From NCBI GenBank assembly GCA_920105625.2, contig OV050031.1, forward strand, positions 131,518,514 to 131,582,513: a DNA stretch of 64,000 nucleotides, given 5' to 3'. The notes beneath the pieces are model-generated. The model made no database searches. It had not been told where the DNA came from and saw only the letters and a list, made by a program, of their open reading frames with translations. Position 1 is the first letter of the stretch, and every line of letters begins with the position of its first letter. This document shows positions 53,069-64,000 of this stretch, piece after piece. Source of the DNA: Clusia tigrina (lineage: Eukaryota > Arthropoda > Insecta > Diptera > Clusiidae). The translations under genes and the position numbers were made by a program.

Positions 53069-55042
53069 ACAAGCCCACAGTTTCGCCTAGGAACCAACCA
53101 AACCGATTGGTTAAAATACAAAAAGTATATTAGTAGTCATATCTCTACAAGGGTTGAGGTAAAACATGAAGATGATATAGATAATAATATTGATATTTTC
53201 AACTCCATGTTAGCGACTGCAGCCGTAGTGGCAACGCCAAAAAATACTTCTAGAAAGTGCAAGTATGCCTGTACAAATTGCCAAATTGAAAAACTTGTAG
53301 CACAGAAACGACGGCTGCGCCGAGAATGGCAGGAACATCGCTCACCCATCTCTAAATACAATCTTAAAGCAGCCGAAAGGGCACTTAAAGATGTTATTAC
53401 AAAGGAGGAGGATAAAAACCTGAAAGAGTACCTGAAGAAGGTAACCCGAAATTCTACCGAAAGGTATTCCCTTTGGAAGGCATCTAAAAACTTTAAGCCT
53501 CCAATGGAAGGTGTAAAACCTATAAGAAACCCGTACGGCGCGTGGGCTCAAAGCGATCAAGAAAAAGCACTTTGCTTTGCACAACATCTACGCAACGTGT
53601 TCCAGCCGAATATGGCTACAAACTCCTTTGCACTGCCTGCCTTACCTTGCAGTACTGAGATTGCTCAGCCTACTAAAATTTCCCTTCCAAACCAAACATA
53701 TTAAACAACTGAATCCAAAAAAAACACCTGGATTCGATAATATTACCCCGAAAATGCTAAAACAGTTACCAGATTCTGCATCAGCATTTCTCTGTAAGCT
53801 TTTTAACGCAATCTTGGGCATCGGTTACTATCCGAATGCATGGAAGAAGTCTCAGATATGTATGATAGCTAAACCTGGAAAAGACGCAACGCTACCGTCA
53901 TCATATAGACCTATCAGCCTGTTGCCTTGCCTTTCCAAATTGTTTGAGAAACTACTATTAAATAAACTATCTGCTTTTCTTCATGAACATAGCGTAATAC
54001 CGCAACACCAATTCGGTTTTCACGAAAAGCACAGCACTATTGAGGAAGTCAATCGAATTTCAAATGAAATAAGAAAAGCATTTGAACTCGGGGAGTTTTG
54101 CTCTGCAATATTCCTTGACGTGGCTCAAGCATTTGATAAGGTATGGCATCAAGGACTGATGTTCAAAATCAAAAAGTTTCTCCCAAAAAGCTATCATAAA
54201 ATTCTTGAGTCTTATTAGCTAATAGACGTTTCAGAGTAAAAGTAAACGAATTCATTTCCGAAGATTTTCCAATTTTAGCCGGTGTGCCCCAAGGTAGAGT
54301 TCTAGGCCCTACATTATATGTAATATTCACATCTGATACTCCTATAAGTGAAAGCACGCTAATTTCAACATTTGCGAATGATACCGCCATACTCAGTTGC
54401 AATAAATGTTCGATAAAGGCGTCGAGAGCTCTACAAGAGCACTTAGTTAGGGTAGAAGAATGGTTAGGAATGTGGCGTATAAAAGTCAATGAGCAAAAAA
54501 GCAAACACGTAACATTCTCTTTAAGGCCTGGTACGTGTCCAGCCATTCGGCTCAAAAATATTGAGATTCCACAAGCTAATGAAGTCACCTATCTCGGCAT
54601 TCATTTAGACAGGCGCTTAACTTGGCGTACGCACATTTCAAATAAAATTTTAAATATGAAGTTGAAGGTCGCCGAGCTGCATTGGCTAATAAACCACAAA
54701 TCTACCTTAAGCCTAGAATACAAAATCCTCCTATACAATGCAGATATTAAGCCGATATGGTTGTACGGGATTCAACTGTGGGGTAATGCATCCGCTTCTA
54801 ACATTGCCATAATTCAAAGGTTTCAGTCGAAGATACTTAGGTTAATAACAGGTGCTCCATGGTACATGCGTAACGATAATATTCACAAAGACCTGAAAAT
54901 ACCATCAGTTATCACAGAAATAAATGCTAGAAAGCAGATATACATAGCAAAACTGGAAAATCACCCGAATCCACTAGCTAAATCCCTCGTAAAACCGATA
55001 AGCCGATCCCGCCTGCAGAGAAGAGACCTTCCGGCCTTGTGA
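53069..55042 (+). pseudogene. LINE-F reverse transcriptase
   Basis: RT in three frames: 53207-53704 (N-terminal extension), 53577-54218 (SSYRPISLLPCLSKLFEKLL, QFGFHEKHSTIEEV, FLDVAQAFDKVWHQG) and 54284-55042. Frameshifts lie near 53690 and 54220-54280. The catalytic FADD motif reads FANDTAI: codon AAT at 54377-54379 replaces the first Asp of the pair. The C-terminal GIQLWGNAS and ITGAPWY blocks and the end RRDLPAL are intact. Confidence 0.85.
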
Positions 55043-55195
55043 AGAGCGAAGCAGAACCGAAATTTTGATGGCCAAATACAATTTGGGTTAAAATTATTTT
55101 TTAGTGACTAGTTTTAAGATTTGATATACCTATTGTTAGGCTTAATTTAAGCAAATTCAATAAATAATAAATTCTTGTAATAAAAAAAAAAAAAA

Positions 55196-55440
55196 GTAAA
55201 AAAAATATATATACTAAAGAAAAAGAAAACAAACCAAGAAAAAAAAGATATGGAAAAAAAGAGAATAAAAAAAAATGAAAAGAACCCAAATAAGGCGATT
55301 TCAAGAAAAAACTAAAACACATTATATGTATATACTATAGAGTTAAGGAGATGCACAGAATTGTTTACAGTGCAAGATAAATATTGTACAGATTTATTAG
55401 AAATTAGTTGCACTAACTTCTCTCTGAAGGAGGGGAGGGA
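55196..55440 (+). other. Gypsy-2 3' tail and polypurine tract
   Basis: A-rich tail continuing the Gypsy-2 3' UTR after the LINE. GAAGGAGGGGAGGGA at 55426-55440 is the polypurine tract. Confidence 0.75.
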
Positions 55441-55944
55441 TGTTGTGAGTTAGAATCAATCCAGCTGCGAGTAGTTGACTCACAGCACCGACTCCTAACT
55501 ACTATACTAGACATTTTGTGTGGTTAGCTTTAATCAATTAAGTTAAGCAAGAAAGCACACCTTTTTAGGGTGCAAGTATTATAAGTAACTAGAACTTATG
55601 TAATAGAGATTATGTAAACTTTTAGGGTGTTACAGTTCGGCAGTCGAGTCGAAGAAGGGCATTGAAATTTAGAATGCACCGTCGATACTTTTACAATAGG
55701 TCAGTTGGCTTGACCAACTGACACCAATTAACAGGTGCGGAACTGGAACACCAGAAAGGTCAGGTCATAGACTGAGAGTACTGTTTGGAAATAGTATATA
55801 AGAATTAGTATTTTAAGAAAAAATTTTCTTGTTGTGATGTAGTGCTTATTTCTAAAGAGTGAGTTTAGGTTTTCAGATACACAAGGCGCCCAGGACAAGC
55901 CGCAAGAGGACCTCCCCCAGGACAAACAGATAAGGACCCCAACA
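55441..55944 (+). repeat. Gypsy-2 3' LTR
   Basis: 504 bp, TGTTGTGAG to CCCCAACA. It resembles 41643-42133 with several indels, for example an extra AGGTCAGGTCATAGACTGAG stretch near 55757. Confidence 0.9.
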
Positions 55945-58390
55945 ATCGTTCAAATTTACCATTCCTCTTATTGTTTGTTCGTCGGTGTAACCCTTGATCT
56001 TCCTCCCCAAAAGGTTTGATCTGAAGTTACGAGTAGCCCAAACTATAGCGAGCATCTCCCTCTCTATCGTAGAGTACGGCTTCTCGGTCTCGCTCAGCGC
56101 TCTACTCGCGAAAGCTATGGGATGATCGCGACCCTCTCGTTCGTGCGAAAGAACTGCTCCCAGAGCTTCACCACTAGCGTCTGTCGTTGAAATGAAATGC
56201 TTAGTAAAGTCCGGGTAAATAAGGATGGGCGGTATCGTAATAGCCAATTTCAAACCTTTGAACGCCTGTTGGCATGACTCCGTTCATTCGAATTTTGTGT
56301 CCTTATGTAGCAATTTTGTGATTGGCAGCGACAACTGTGCCATATTCTTCACGAATTTCTTATAATAATTTGCTAAACCAAGAAAAGCTTGTACGTCCTT
56401 TCTGTTTCTTGGCTGAGTAATATTCTTGACGCATTCTATCTTCGCAGGATCAGGAAGCGCACTTTTCTCAGCACACTTCCGTCCCAGATAGACCAACTCG
56501 CGTCTCAGGAAGTTAAAGTTCTTCGTGTTGAGCTTGAGGCCATGCTCCCTCGGTCGGTCCAGAACTTTACAAACTTGCTACTGTGGTCTGACAGATTCCT
56601 TCCATATACCACTATATCATCTAGGTGTACAAAACTGTCAAGACCTTGCAGACCAGTTAGAATGCTATTCATGAGCCGCTGAAAAGTTGGTGGAGCATCA
56701 GTACGTCCGAATGGCATCCGTTTGAACTCAAAATGTCCCAAAGGCGTGCTGAATGCCGTTTTCTCCCTGTCTTCCGGACCCACTAGCCAAATCTAGGGTA
56801 GAGAAATATCTACAATGACCCAACTGGTCCAGAATTTCGTCAATTATTGGGTACGGAAAAACTTGCTTCAGCGTGACGTCATTTGATTTCTTGAAATCGG
56901 CCACTAATTTCCATTTCTTGGCGTTGTCCTGGAACTTTTTCGGAACCAGCAATAAAGGTGAATTCCATGGAGAATTGCTCGGCATTATTATGCCCTCCTC
57001 CAACAATTTGTCTTCCTGTCGATTCATTTCGTCACGATGGCCCTCTGGAGTTCTATATTGCCTTTGATTTATGGGCAACTGCCCCTCCGCTATGGGAATA
57101 TAGTGCTCAATTGTATATGTGAACGGCAGCGCGTCCCAATCGAGTAGGAAAACATCGTTATACTCTGCGCACATTCTTGCTATTGAACGGCTTTCCTCCT
57201 CATTCAAAATACTCCCCATTCCCAATTCGTTGTTCAGTTTCTCCGCTCTCTCGGTGTTCTCCCGAGACTTTTCCTGCACTACAAAATCACTCGCATCGCT
57301 CACTTCTCTAATGTCGTACTCCGAGATATTGGAAAATGACGCCTCACAATTCTGATCCCATACTACGTCAGATTGTTGAGTGTTCTGCACTGGTGCCTCA
57401 ACTGTATATTCTGTGGCGTATGCCAAAGTATCGCTGATATGCACGCCAGGCAGTATCTCTTGCTTGTTTACTATTGTTAAACCCTCTTGCACAGGTACCC
57501 TTACCTTATTTACAGTTATTGCCCTATTCTTCGCTATGCCTTCTGATTGACTTTCCTGCTCCCAGCTTAAACTGTCCCTCCGTGTTCTACTCTGGTTCCT
57601 TCCTATACTGTCCCTTGCACAAAGTATAAAAATTTTTCACAGTTTTCCCGTTCCCATTGCATACTGATAATCGTTTACGTACTGTATCTATTATAGAGCA
57701 ATTCCACAAATTACCTCTTCCCAGTATTCCATCTGCCGGGATACCGTCTTGGGTCTGGATAATGTGGAAGTCCCATTCCACATTTTTAGTACGGTGAATA
57801 TTGAGTTTCACTAGGCAAAGGGTTTTAACACTTCCCCATTAAACTGCTTATTCTGCACTTTTGTACATTGGGAAATGACCTCATGGACTCCTATGTCCAG
57901 GAATAATACCAGATGACCTGCTTTTGCTGCCTTGGGAATGACCACATAAGAATCATCCGTGTGACTGTTAAATTGTTAGCCAAAAAATATTTATATCGCG
58001 GAGGATCTCTACACATATCTCCCATAAATTTAGCGGTGCTACCAAAAAATATACTTAAACACGATTTAAAATTTGCCGTACGATCATTCATCTTCCCCAT
58101 GCAGTTTTTTAAACCTGCTGTCATGCCCCTGGCCGGCTGAATTACCTGTCTGCATCTTTCACTAATATTGTTAAAATTTGTTCTTAAATATATTAATATA
58201 CCAGGGAGGTAGTCCGTGACGCGAATTATCCCAAACAGGCTTAGCAATTGACAAAATAAATCTATTGTCCCTAAGAGTGCTGTATCCTGTCTCTTCGGAG
58301 TTTGCGGTTTGTCGACTGTTGCTGACGTGAGAACCACAATTGGTGCCTCTATATTAGCAGTGTTGTGGGGTTTCCAAACTCTAGGCTCAG
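55945..58390 (-). pseudogene. pol: Gypsy-3 pol (protease to RNase H), multiple frameshifts
   Basis: Read on the minus strand from about 58390. A hydrophobic linker region (frame 58337-57891) comes first. The protease core near 57900 has degenerate DTG (LFLDIGVHEV). The protease end is EDGIPADGILGRGNLW-like near 57745. RT N-terminus is frame 57492-56728 (INQRQYRTPEGH, SPWNSPLLLVPKK, STLDLAS), with the frame lost just after motif A, then 56783-56505 (RMPFGRTDAPPTFQ, VHLDDIVVYG), 56496-56284 and RNase H 56253-55945 (STTDASGEALGAV). It stops at the Gypsy-2 3' LTR and resumes at 41642. Confidence 0.85.
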
Positions 58391-58399
58391 GTTAGCCCC

Positions 58400-60576
58400 C
58401 TACCGGATTCCCTGATTCTGCCTGTTGCTGTTCCTCGCGAAACAGTTCTCTGCCATATGGCCAATGCGCCCACACCATGTACAGGTCGGTTGGCGACTTC
58501 CTTTCCGTTCGTTCCTTGCATCGTATGATTGGTTTTGCTGCGAACCATAGGTATGATGGTTACTACTAGTACCGCCCGTGTTCCGCTGCCTTGTGCGGTC
58601 CCCTGGGTTTCCACGAGGCAACACGGGTCTCTGCGGGCTGGCAATGGTACTTTGCTGCTGATTTCCGAAGGTTGCTTTGGAATTGTCCTGTCTACCCTGT
58701 TGCCTTGCTGATGCATTCCTTGGACAACTCATCCCACTTCGTTGACCATAATTACCGCAATCCTCACAAAGCGGATTATTCCTCCTCATCTGGCACTCAT
58801 CCCAGAAATGCCCGTGCCTATTACAAAATGAGCATGCGACCTCTACAGCCGGTCGTCGATACCTATGCTCCATTCCCCGTTTCTCATTACCCCCCAATTC
58901 TTGTGGCGGGACATTCGAACCAGCGGGTCCAGCATATTCCCCCGTCATTGCTCATTGCTGAATTGCCACCTCTGCAGACGTAACCGCCTCTATCAAATCT
59001 GCCATTGATGGTTGCGTCAGACTCAGCGTGTAATTGGCCAAGTCCCTGTTTACTAAGCCGGCCTTGAACACCGTCACCATGGCCCTCTCTATTTGCGATT
59101 TGTGTACCGACGCACTTTCCGGGAATTGCCTGTTTGCTTCTGCACTCCCCTCGCCACGCTTCTGAGTAGACTCCTGGATCTCTCTTATCAGTGCGTCATA
59201 CGACTTTTGGTTCATGTATGTCCTCTCTAGGAGAGCATATAAATCAGCCAGGTTGTCCATCGGGCTATTCGCCAACAAATCAAACGCGTCCCCTGTTGGT
59301 CTCTGTCTTATGTATCTTATTAAGTGTTCAACCCCCGCTCCCGGAAGAGTTTGTTGGGCAAGTTCGCATCTTTCCTTGAATCTCCTGATTTCTGTCGTGC
59401 GATCGTAAATCTCATCGCCAGAAAGCATAGGCACAAGCTTCTCCACAGCTTTGGCCACCTCCAGAATGCTCACTTTGACTTCCGAGTTGACCACCACAGG
59501 AATAACTGTACCGCTCACCTCCTGTGTAGCTACTTGGCTATTAATCCCCTCTTCCAATAGATAATTGAGTAGATCTGGGCGCCAACTTAGTGGCCGTCGT
59601 GCTTCCAACCCAGTTGGCGTGTCGTATATTGGCTCCTCCGACTGAGACGCTTTATCCTTTGCCCCTACGCTCGTCGGTTGAGTCGCTTCATTCTTATTCA
59701 CCTGCGATTCGCGCGGTGCCTGGCCTCCAATGAAACTACTCGCAATCCCTAACTACTATTTTCGGAACGAGGTGTCCTCTGGTATACTGGGGCGCCATGT
59801 ATCCTAATCCCCCTTCTTCCGGTATTGAAGCCTGAACCGTCTGCGTTTGTATTTCCAACGTCGACACCGACCTTGGCCTCACCTGGGATGGCTTAACTTC
59901 TATCGTCGCTCCCCTAAACCTGAAATTCTCCTGCTCTAACAAAGAAGCTTCCTCAACTGTTTTCTCGAGCCGTCTTGAGAGTTCCTTAGCTCTATTCTGA
60001 AGGAATTCTCTATCAGCTTTCAGCTCCTCCTTTTCCTTGCGTACTTTTTCTAATTCGTTTTCCCTCCTGCTCAAGATAGCAGTCAGCGCCAAATCGGCTG
60101 CTTCCAAAGGCGATATTCCACCCCTTACTCTGGCCTCCTCCCACAACGTCTGGGCTTCACTCTTACACGTGCTTGCTTCGCGGGTAAGAATACCCTCTCG
60201 GTGAAAAGATTCACCTCTGTCCTTACTGCTCTTAACGCGTCCTGTGCGTCTTCCTTTCTCTTTAAAGGAGACTCAATCAGTGCCTCAATCGTTGCCAATT
60301 CTGTCTCGAATATTTTAAGCCACTCTGAAATTAAATTTTCCACATATCCAAGAAAACCCGTCGCAAAGTACTCGTCGTCCCTACAGACCGGGTTGGTGCG
60401 TGGTTGCTGTTAAATTTTTCCACCAAACTTCGCAACTCTGTGAAGCGTCTGTGATAGTACTTCACATTTTTGACATCCTTCCGGTCCTTCCTGAAGTTTT
60501 AAATCAACCTCTGGACCTCTTTACCCACAACTTCCTGGGATTTCAGCAACTCCTGCACTTCCTTCGATAGTCCCAT
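58400..60576 (-). pseudogene. gag: Gypsy-3 gag, better preserved, frame-broken
   Basis: ATG 60576 (MGLSKEVQELLKSQE), homologous to the METPREAIRLL start of Gypsy-1, with a TAA after about 27 codons. Coiled-coil frames follow at 60343-60125 and 60146-59736, the capsid frame at 59701-58952 (PTGLEARRPLSWRPDLL, ADLYALLERTYMNQKSYDAL), and the nucleocapsid frame at 58948-58400 with two complete CCHC knuckles, CSFCNRHGHFWDEC (about 58845-58800) and CTWCGRIGHMAENC (about 58485-58440). It serves as the reference that exposes the stops in Gypsy-1 and Gypsy-2. Confidence 0.85.
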
Positions 60577-60904
60577 GGCCTATGCCTAATCCAATAAATA
60601 TCCCCTTGAATAACTCAATCTCAAGGAAAAAATTGCATATACTATTATGCTTCCAATTATCTAATTTATTTTGAAAATACTACTAAATATTGTCAACGGT
60701 AGAATTAGAGGTTTTATTATAAACAGATCCCGCTGGAATCAATGATACTAGTGTCACGCATAGGTCGCAACCCCTTCACAATTTACGTAATTAGCACTAT
60801 ACACAAATTTTACTTCTTTAGATAAACCTAATTAAACATTTTTATTTTACTTGCTTATATAACACAAATTTATTCGTATATTACAATATTCTAGACACCA
60901 ACGT
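60577..60904 (-). other. Gypsy-3 spacer between pre-gag ORF and gag
   Basis: AT-rich; no gene seen. Confidence 0.5.
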
Positions 60905-61186
60905 TAGCCATAGAAGGTTTTCGCATGCTCCAAACGATATAGCTCTTGCCACAACTCCTCGCTTCGTCTCATGGTATTGGTACCTCTTTCTCCTGTTCTT
61001 TCTCCAGAAAATTCCTCAAAAACGTTAACCGTTTCCTTTTTCGCGCTGCTTTTCCACTTCGCCTTCTTTCTTATGGTCGTGGGTCTGCCGCTCCTTCCCC
61101 TGAGCGAATCTACTTCTCACAACAAACTGCGTTGGGCGCGTCTCCGTATTGTACCTCCTTTAAATATAAACAAAATAGGATTTTAA
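60905..61186 (-). pseudogene. Small basic pre-gag ORF of Gypsy-3
   Basis: On the minus strand the translation ends MRRSEELWQELYRLEHAKTF, parallel to PWEQANRLWQEVCRLEEQQC in Gypsy-1, preceded by Lys/Arg/Glu-rich sequence (AKWKSSAKKETVNVF) in a shifted frame. Same place relative to gag. Confidence 0.4.
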
Positions 61187-61879
61187 TGCCTGTCCGTCAA
61201 AAAAAGTTCCCCATAAAAATAAACCCAGAAATTTCGATCGAAGAAAAAAAATTGTTATGACGTATAATGATCCGCGAAAAGGAACCATCACACCAAGACA
61301 ACCGGTGCACACTGTTCCCTTCCACAAAATTCGAAACCAAAAAATGCGACAATAGCTACAGATAGCAATACCAATTTCTAAAACTGAGGGAATCACCGTA
61401 TACTCATTCCCAGAAACTCGACTTACGTTCCGCAAAGAATCGCATGTGCATACGCGTAAAAAAAAACAGAGAATGTACCTACTGCCCTGACTGGTAATCG
61501 CGCCAATTATGCGACATATGTGCACCGTCGTACTTCACATATCCCTAAATAAACATAAACACATTCATTTACAATAGTGGATAAAGAGCCTACACTAAGT
61601 GAAATAATTCTATACGACCAGACCATTAAAAGTTCTAAGGGTCAACCTAGTTTCATCTAATCGCAGCGGTTATTCAGCCCCGATGCTGTTTTCTCTTAAT
61701 GACTGGCGCGAAAGCACCCAAGCGGCCACCGAGGAATCATCGTATCGTTGCTTCCTCCATTGTCCTTTTATATCTATGAATTGATTGTCCTCCCTGTCCT
61801 TCGTGTTAGTTCTCGGATGGAAAATTCCCCCGTAGGAGTGCGTCTTTCCTGGCACTCGACGTCTACCGGCTGCGGCTAG
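61187..61879 (-). other. Gypsy-3 leader and PBS
   Basis: The minus strand after the LTR reads AGCCGCAGCCGGTAG (about 61877-61863), a PBS two bases off the tRNA-Ser type. An open frame of 121 codons (61525-61160, hydrophobic, Cys-rich, no ATG at its head) and one of 61 codons (61855-61670) lie here. Neither matches a known protein and they may be leader artefacts. Confidence 0.45.
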
Positions 61880-62409
61880 TGTTGTATTTCCTGGGCGTTA
61901 GCTGGTGAAATGCGCACGAGAGTTGTCCGACGGCTGCTAGACCTGTAAAATAGTCACTGACTCTAAAACTTGCCGAACTGCGGCGTAAAAAGAACATAAT
62001 ACCACCGTTTCGCTTTTAGAAAATACAAAAAATCGTCTTTATTCTTAAAATCCAATCTTATTTATAGTCTTTATTCTAGTTACATATTCGCTTACTTCAT
62101 AGTTTGATGATCTACTTGGGTGTTCCACTTTCGCGGTGTTCCAATTACACAGGTATTGACCAAAACAATTATGGCGATGATCTACTTCACACAAAATGCC
62201 AATGGTGCATTTTAGCCCTCGCTTGTGGGTCACTGTGTAATTGTAACACCAGTGAAGTGCATATGCGTCAAAAATACTAACTAAGTGCGCTCCTAAAAGT
62301 ATGTGCGAAATAGTTATGGATTACTAACTGTAGCTACAACTGGTCGATAGTACTTGGGGTTGTATCTCGAGTCAACTACTCGCAGGTAGTCGTATCTTGA
62401 CTCTTAACA
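61880..62409 (-). repeat. Gypsy-3 5' LTR (minus orientation)
   Basis: 530 bp. The minus strand begins TGTTAAGAGTCAAGATACGA, then CCTGCGAGTAGTTGACTC, clearly related to the Gypsy-1/2 LTR start, and ends AATACAACA before the PBS. It contains AATAAA. BEL-2 sequence begins immediately to its right at 62410. Confidence 0.75.
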
Positions 62410-63190
62410 CAGGTAGCTGTGGCATCGAACTATGTACTCGATGTGATCAACAAGCACAACTCACACTTATGCAGTTTGCGTGTCGTCACTTGGCTTTTTA
62501 GTTTCTGCCAAAAATTCACCAAAACATAAGAAAGCAACTTTGAAACAGTCTCACCTTCCCCACAGGAGCTACAAAATCCATTATATAGCATTGTAACAGT
62601 ATACAGTAACACTTTTTTACGGATGACATTTGTTTATTGAACAAAAATTTACCAGGCAGTAGCGCAATTAAATATTTGAATCCGTTCCTGGACAACACTG
62701 GCAGATTTACACTGCTCAAAGTAGGTTTTCGACTCGAGCTGTCAAATTTGCCAGAATCGCGCAAGAATCTTGTTCTGCTGCCAAGCAAATGAGAATTTGT
62801 GTACTGGTGCATCCACGCTGGCCCTAAAATGCTGATAGCTCTGATCCGTTTAGAATTTTTGATTGTGAACGCTAGAGACATTGCTCGGCCCATAGTCAGA
62901 AACTGCATACACTGCGTCCGCTACAAGAATAGATTGTTACAGCAGATTATGGGGGCAACTGCCTGTTGAACGTTTGATGCCATCATGGCCGTTCGCTCGT
63001 TGTGGCGTGGACTTTGCAGGTCCTGTGAACATCTATATTCGCATTAGAGGAAAGGGGTTACAAGGCGTATATCGCTATATTCATATGTCTAGCTTCGAAG
63101 GCGGTGTACATCGAGCTGGTCTCCGACTTGTCTTCTACCATTTTTGAGGCGCATGATTGGCAGAAGAAGGTAGCCAAAGGACATTTTCAA
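62410..63190 (+). pseudogene. pol: BEL-2 pol remainder: integrase fragment
   Basis: Plus strand. 62470-62540 reads SLRVVTWLFSFCQKFTKT (the linker after RNase H). 62670-62960 reads SNLPESRKNLVLLPSK, AGPKMLIALIRLEFLIVNARDIARPIV and CIHCVRYK, the integrase zinc domain. 62960-63160 reads MGQLPVERLMPSWPFARCGVDFAGP, with the first catalytic Asp, then IAIFICLASKAVYIELVSDL in another frame. It is truncated before the second Asp. It is the same BEL type as 36868-38408, so the two are taken as halves of one element. The minus frame 62516-62908 is its shadow. Confidence 0.75.
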
Positions 63191-63218
63191 AATCATAAAT
63201 TATTGCAATAACGAACAA

Positions 63219-63358
63219 CACTTCTGAGTTGTAGTAGTTCCTCGTTATTCTGCCCAAAAATATACAATTTGTATTCACAATAAGTATTTATCTCCCTACC
63301 AGTAAACAGTGTTGCAAAGTAAGTACAATAATACATACATGGTAATGATGTTGCCACG
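63219..63358 (-). repeat. Second copy of the mdg3-like LTR
   Basis: Almost identical to 41012-41151 and in the same orientation, but here next to BEL-2 integrase instead of mdg3-like gag. It marks the left edge of the repeated block. Confidence 0.75.
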
Positions 63359-63847
63359 ATATTTATATTTTTCTTCATTCATTATTTATTTGTATTCTTT
63401 TAATATTGTTTTTGTTTTCTTTTTTTAATCTTAATTGTAATTAATTTTCATAAAATAAAACAAATTGTTTTTTTCTGTTTTATTTATTGTTTTTATCTTT
63501 TTATTTATTTTTTTTTTCTTGGTTCGTTTTCTCTTCCGTTTTGTTTATTTATTTTTTTCAAACATTTTGTACATTTTAACTCTAACATCTTAGCCTACGC
63601 TACTCTACATTGCAATCTCTGCTACCTGTGGCGTTGGTTGTGGTTCTCGTTGTGGGTATTTGACTCGCTTCCTTAACTGGCAGAATATATATGTGATTAC
63701 TGCGACGATCCTTCCTAGCGTTGTGATCGCGGCGATATTCTCAGTGATTCTCTGTATACTCGTATTTTGCGGCGCCCTCCTCAGCGCATCCGCATTCAAA
63801 TTCGTTTTCCCTGGGTTGTACACAACATCAAATGTATATTTTGATCC
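63359..63847 (-). pseudogene. Second copy of the Gypsy-3 RNase H/membrane-tail fragment
   Basis: About 99% identical to 41152-41642 (short T-run indels and a handful of substitutions). Minus frame 63823-63605 encodes the same joined YNPGKTNLNADALRRA...ITTLGRIVAVITYIF product. Confidence 0.8.
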
Positions 63848-64000
63848 TGTTGTGAGTTAGAATAAAGCTGCCTGCGAGTAGTTGACTCATAGCACCGACT
63901 CCTAACTACTATACTACACATTTCGTGTGGTTAGCTTTAAGCAATTAAGTTAAGTAAGAAAGCACATATTTTTAGGGTGCAAGTATTATAAGTAACTAGA
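63848..64000 (+). repeat. Start of another Gypsy-2-type LTR, cut by window end
   Basis: TGTTGTGAGTTAGAA onward matches 41643-41799 with only two or three differences, at the same site in the Gypsy-3 fragment as Gypsy-2. Confidence 0.85.

Larger units (their letters stand above)
51844..55195 (+). mobile_element. LINE-F, internally deleted Jockey-like element in Gypsy-2
   Basis: Runs from about 51844 to the A-run 55182-55195, then AAAAGTAA and the Gypsy-2 tail. ORF1 starts at 52056. The middle of ORF1 and most of the endonuclease are deleted, and RT follows. Same family as LINE-C (shared GIDRYININIKRK/GMDRYIQIKRK and NNFHI blocks). Confidence 0.8.
41643..55944 (+). mobile_element. Gypsy-2, errantivirus-like, same family as Gypsy-1
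   Basis: LTRs 41643-42133 and 55441-55944, tRNA-Ser-type PBS, leader, pre-gag ORF, gag, pol, env remnants, a LINE insertion (51844-55195), polypurine tract. The flanking DNA on both sides is Gypsy-3 RNase H on the minus strand. No matching target duplication is visible (flanks ATAC and ATCG), and about 33 bases of the target frame seem missing, so a small deletion accompanied or followed insertion. Confidence 0.9.

Noticed and set aside
62516..62908. 130-codon minus-strand ORF
   Set aside because: Antisense of the BEL-2 integrase zinc domain, which is recognisable on the plus strand.
1..64000. Single-copy host genes, tRNA or rRNA genes
   Set aside because: None was recognised on either strand. 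tRNA-like sequences seen are only primer-binding sites.

Overview
The window looks like heterochromatic or repeat-rich DNA of a higher fly, and I infer a tephritid-like dipteran. The evidence is arthropod-type BEL/Pao and Gypsy (errantivirus-like) LTR retrotransposons, Jockey-like LINEs, AT-rich spacers and TATA/initiator promoters. No single-copy host gene, tRNA, rRNA or CRISPR was found. Almost everything is mobile DNA, most of it decayed and nested.

Nest 1 (1-21640): a decayed Jockey-like LINE (LINE-A, 1-310 and 20946-21640) was interrupted by a BEL/Pao element (BEL-1, 311-20945; CTGG repeated on both sides). BEL-1 was itself interrupted inside pol by a Gypsy element (Gypsy-1, 4974-17135; CCTC on both sides, and the BEL-1 reading frame is preserved on both sides of the insert). 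Gypsy-1 carries an extra block of about 1 kb (13445-14432). That block contains an intact, unrecognised 130-codon gene on the opposite strand, with its own TATA box, initiator and poly(A) signals. BEL-1 also has a third ORF between integrase and the 3' LTR (19559-20350). It encodes 9-residue tandem repeats and a second Gag-type zinc-knuckle domain, and a leader splice donor and an acceptor would join it in phase to an AUG at the LTR/PBS boundary.

Middle (21640-34770): decayed fragments of BEL gag (minus strand), several Jockey-like LINEs (the largest at about 24600-28869), a LINE with an RNase H domain (29700-32580), and stretches with nothing recognisable.

Nest 2 (34775-63190): a second BEL element (BEL-2; candidate repeat-rich LTR, tRNA-Lys-type PBS, gag, protease and RT up to 38408, integrase at 62440-63190) surrounds several later insertions. 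These are an mdg3/micropia-like Gypsy (minus strand, 38640-41151) and a large errantivirus-like Gypsy-3 (minus strand, 41152-41642 and 55945-62409). Gypsy-3 is split by Gypsy-2 (plus strand, 41643-55944, same family as Gypsy-1, with env remnants). Gypsy-2 in turn holds an internally deleted LINE (51844-55195).

From 63219 to the window end the sequence repeats 41012-41799 almost exactly, at an offset of about 22.2 kb. This is either a segmental duplication or an assembly artefact.

Most pol and gag frames are broken by stops, frameshifts or lost catalytic residues. The open frames that look maintained are the antisense gene in Gypsy-1, BEL-1 ORF3 and the two halves of BEL-1 pol.
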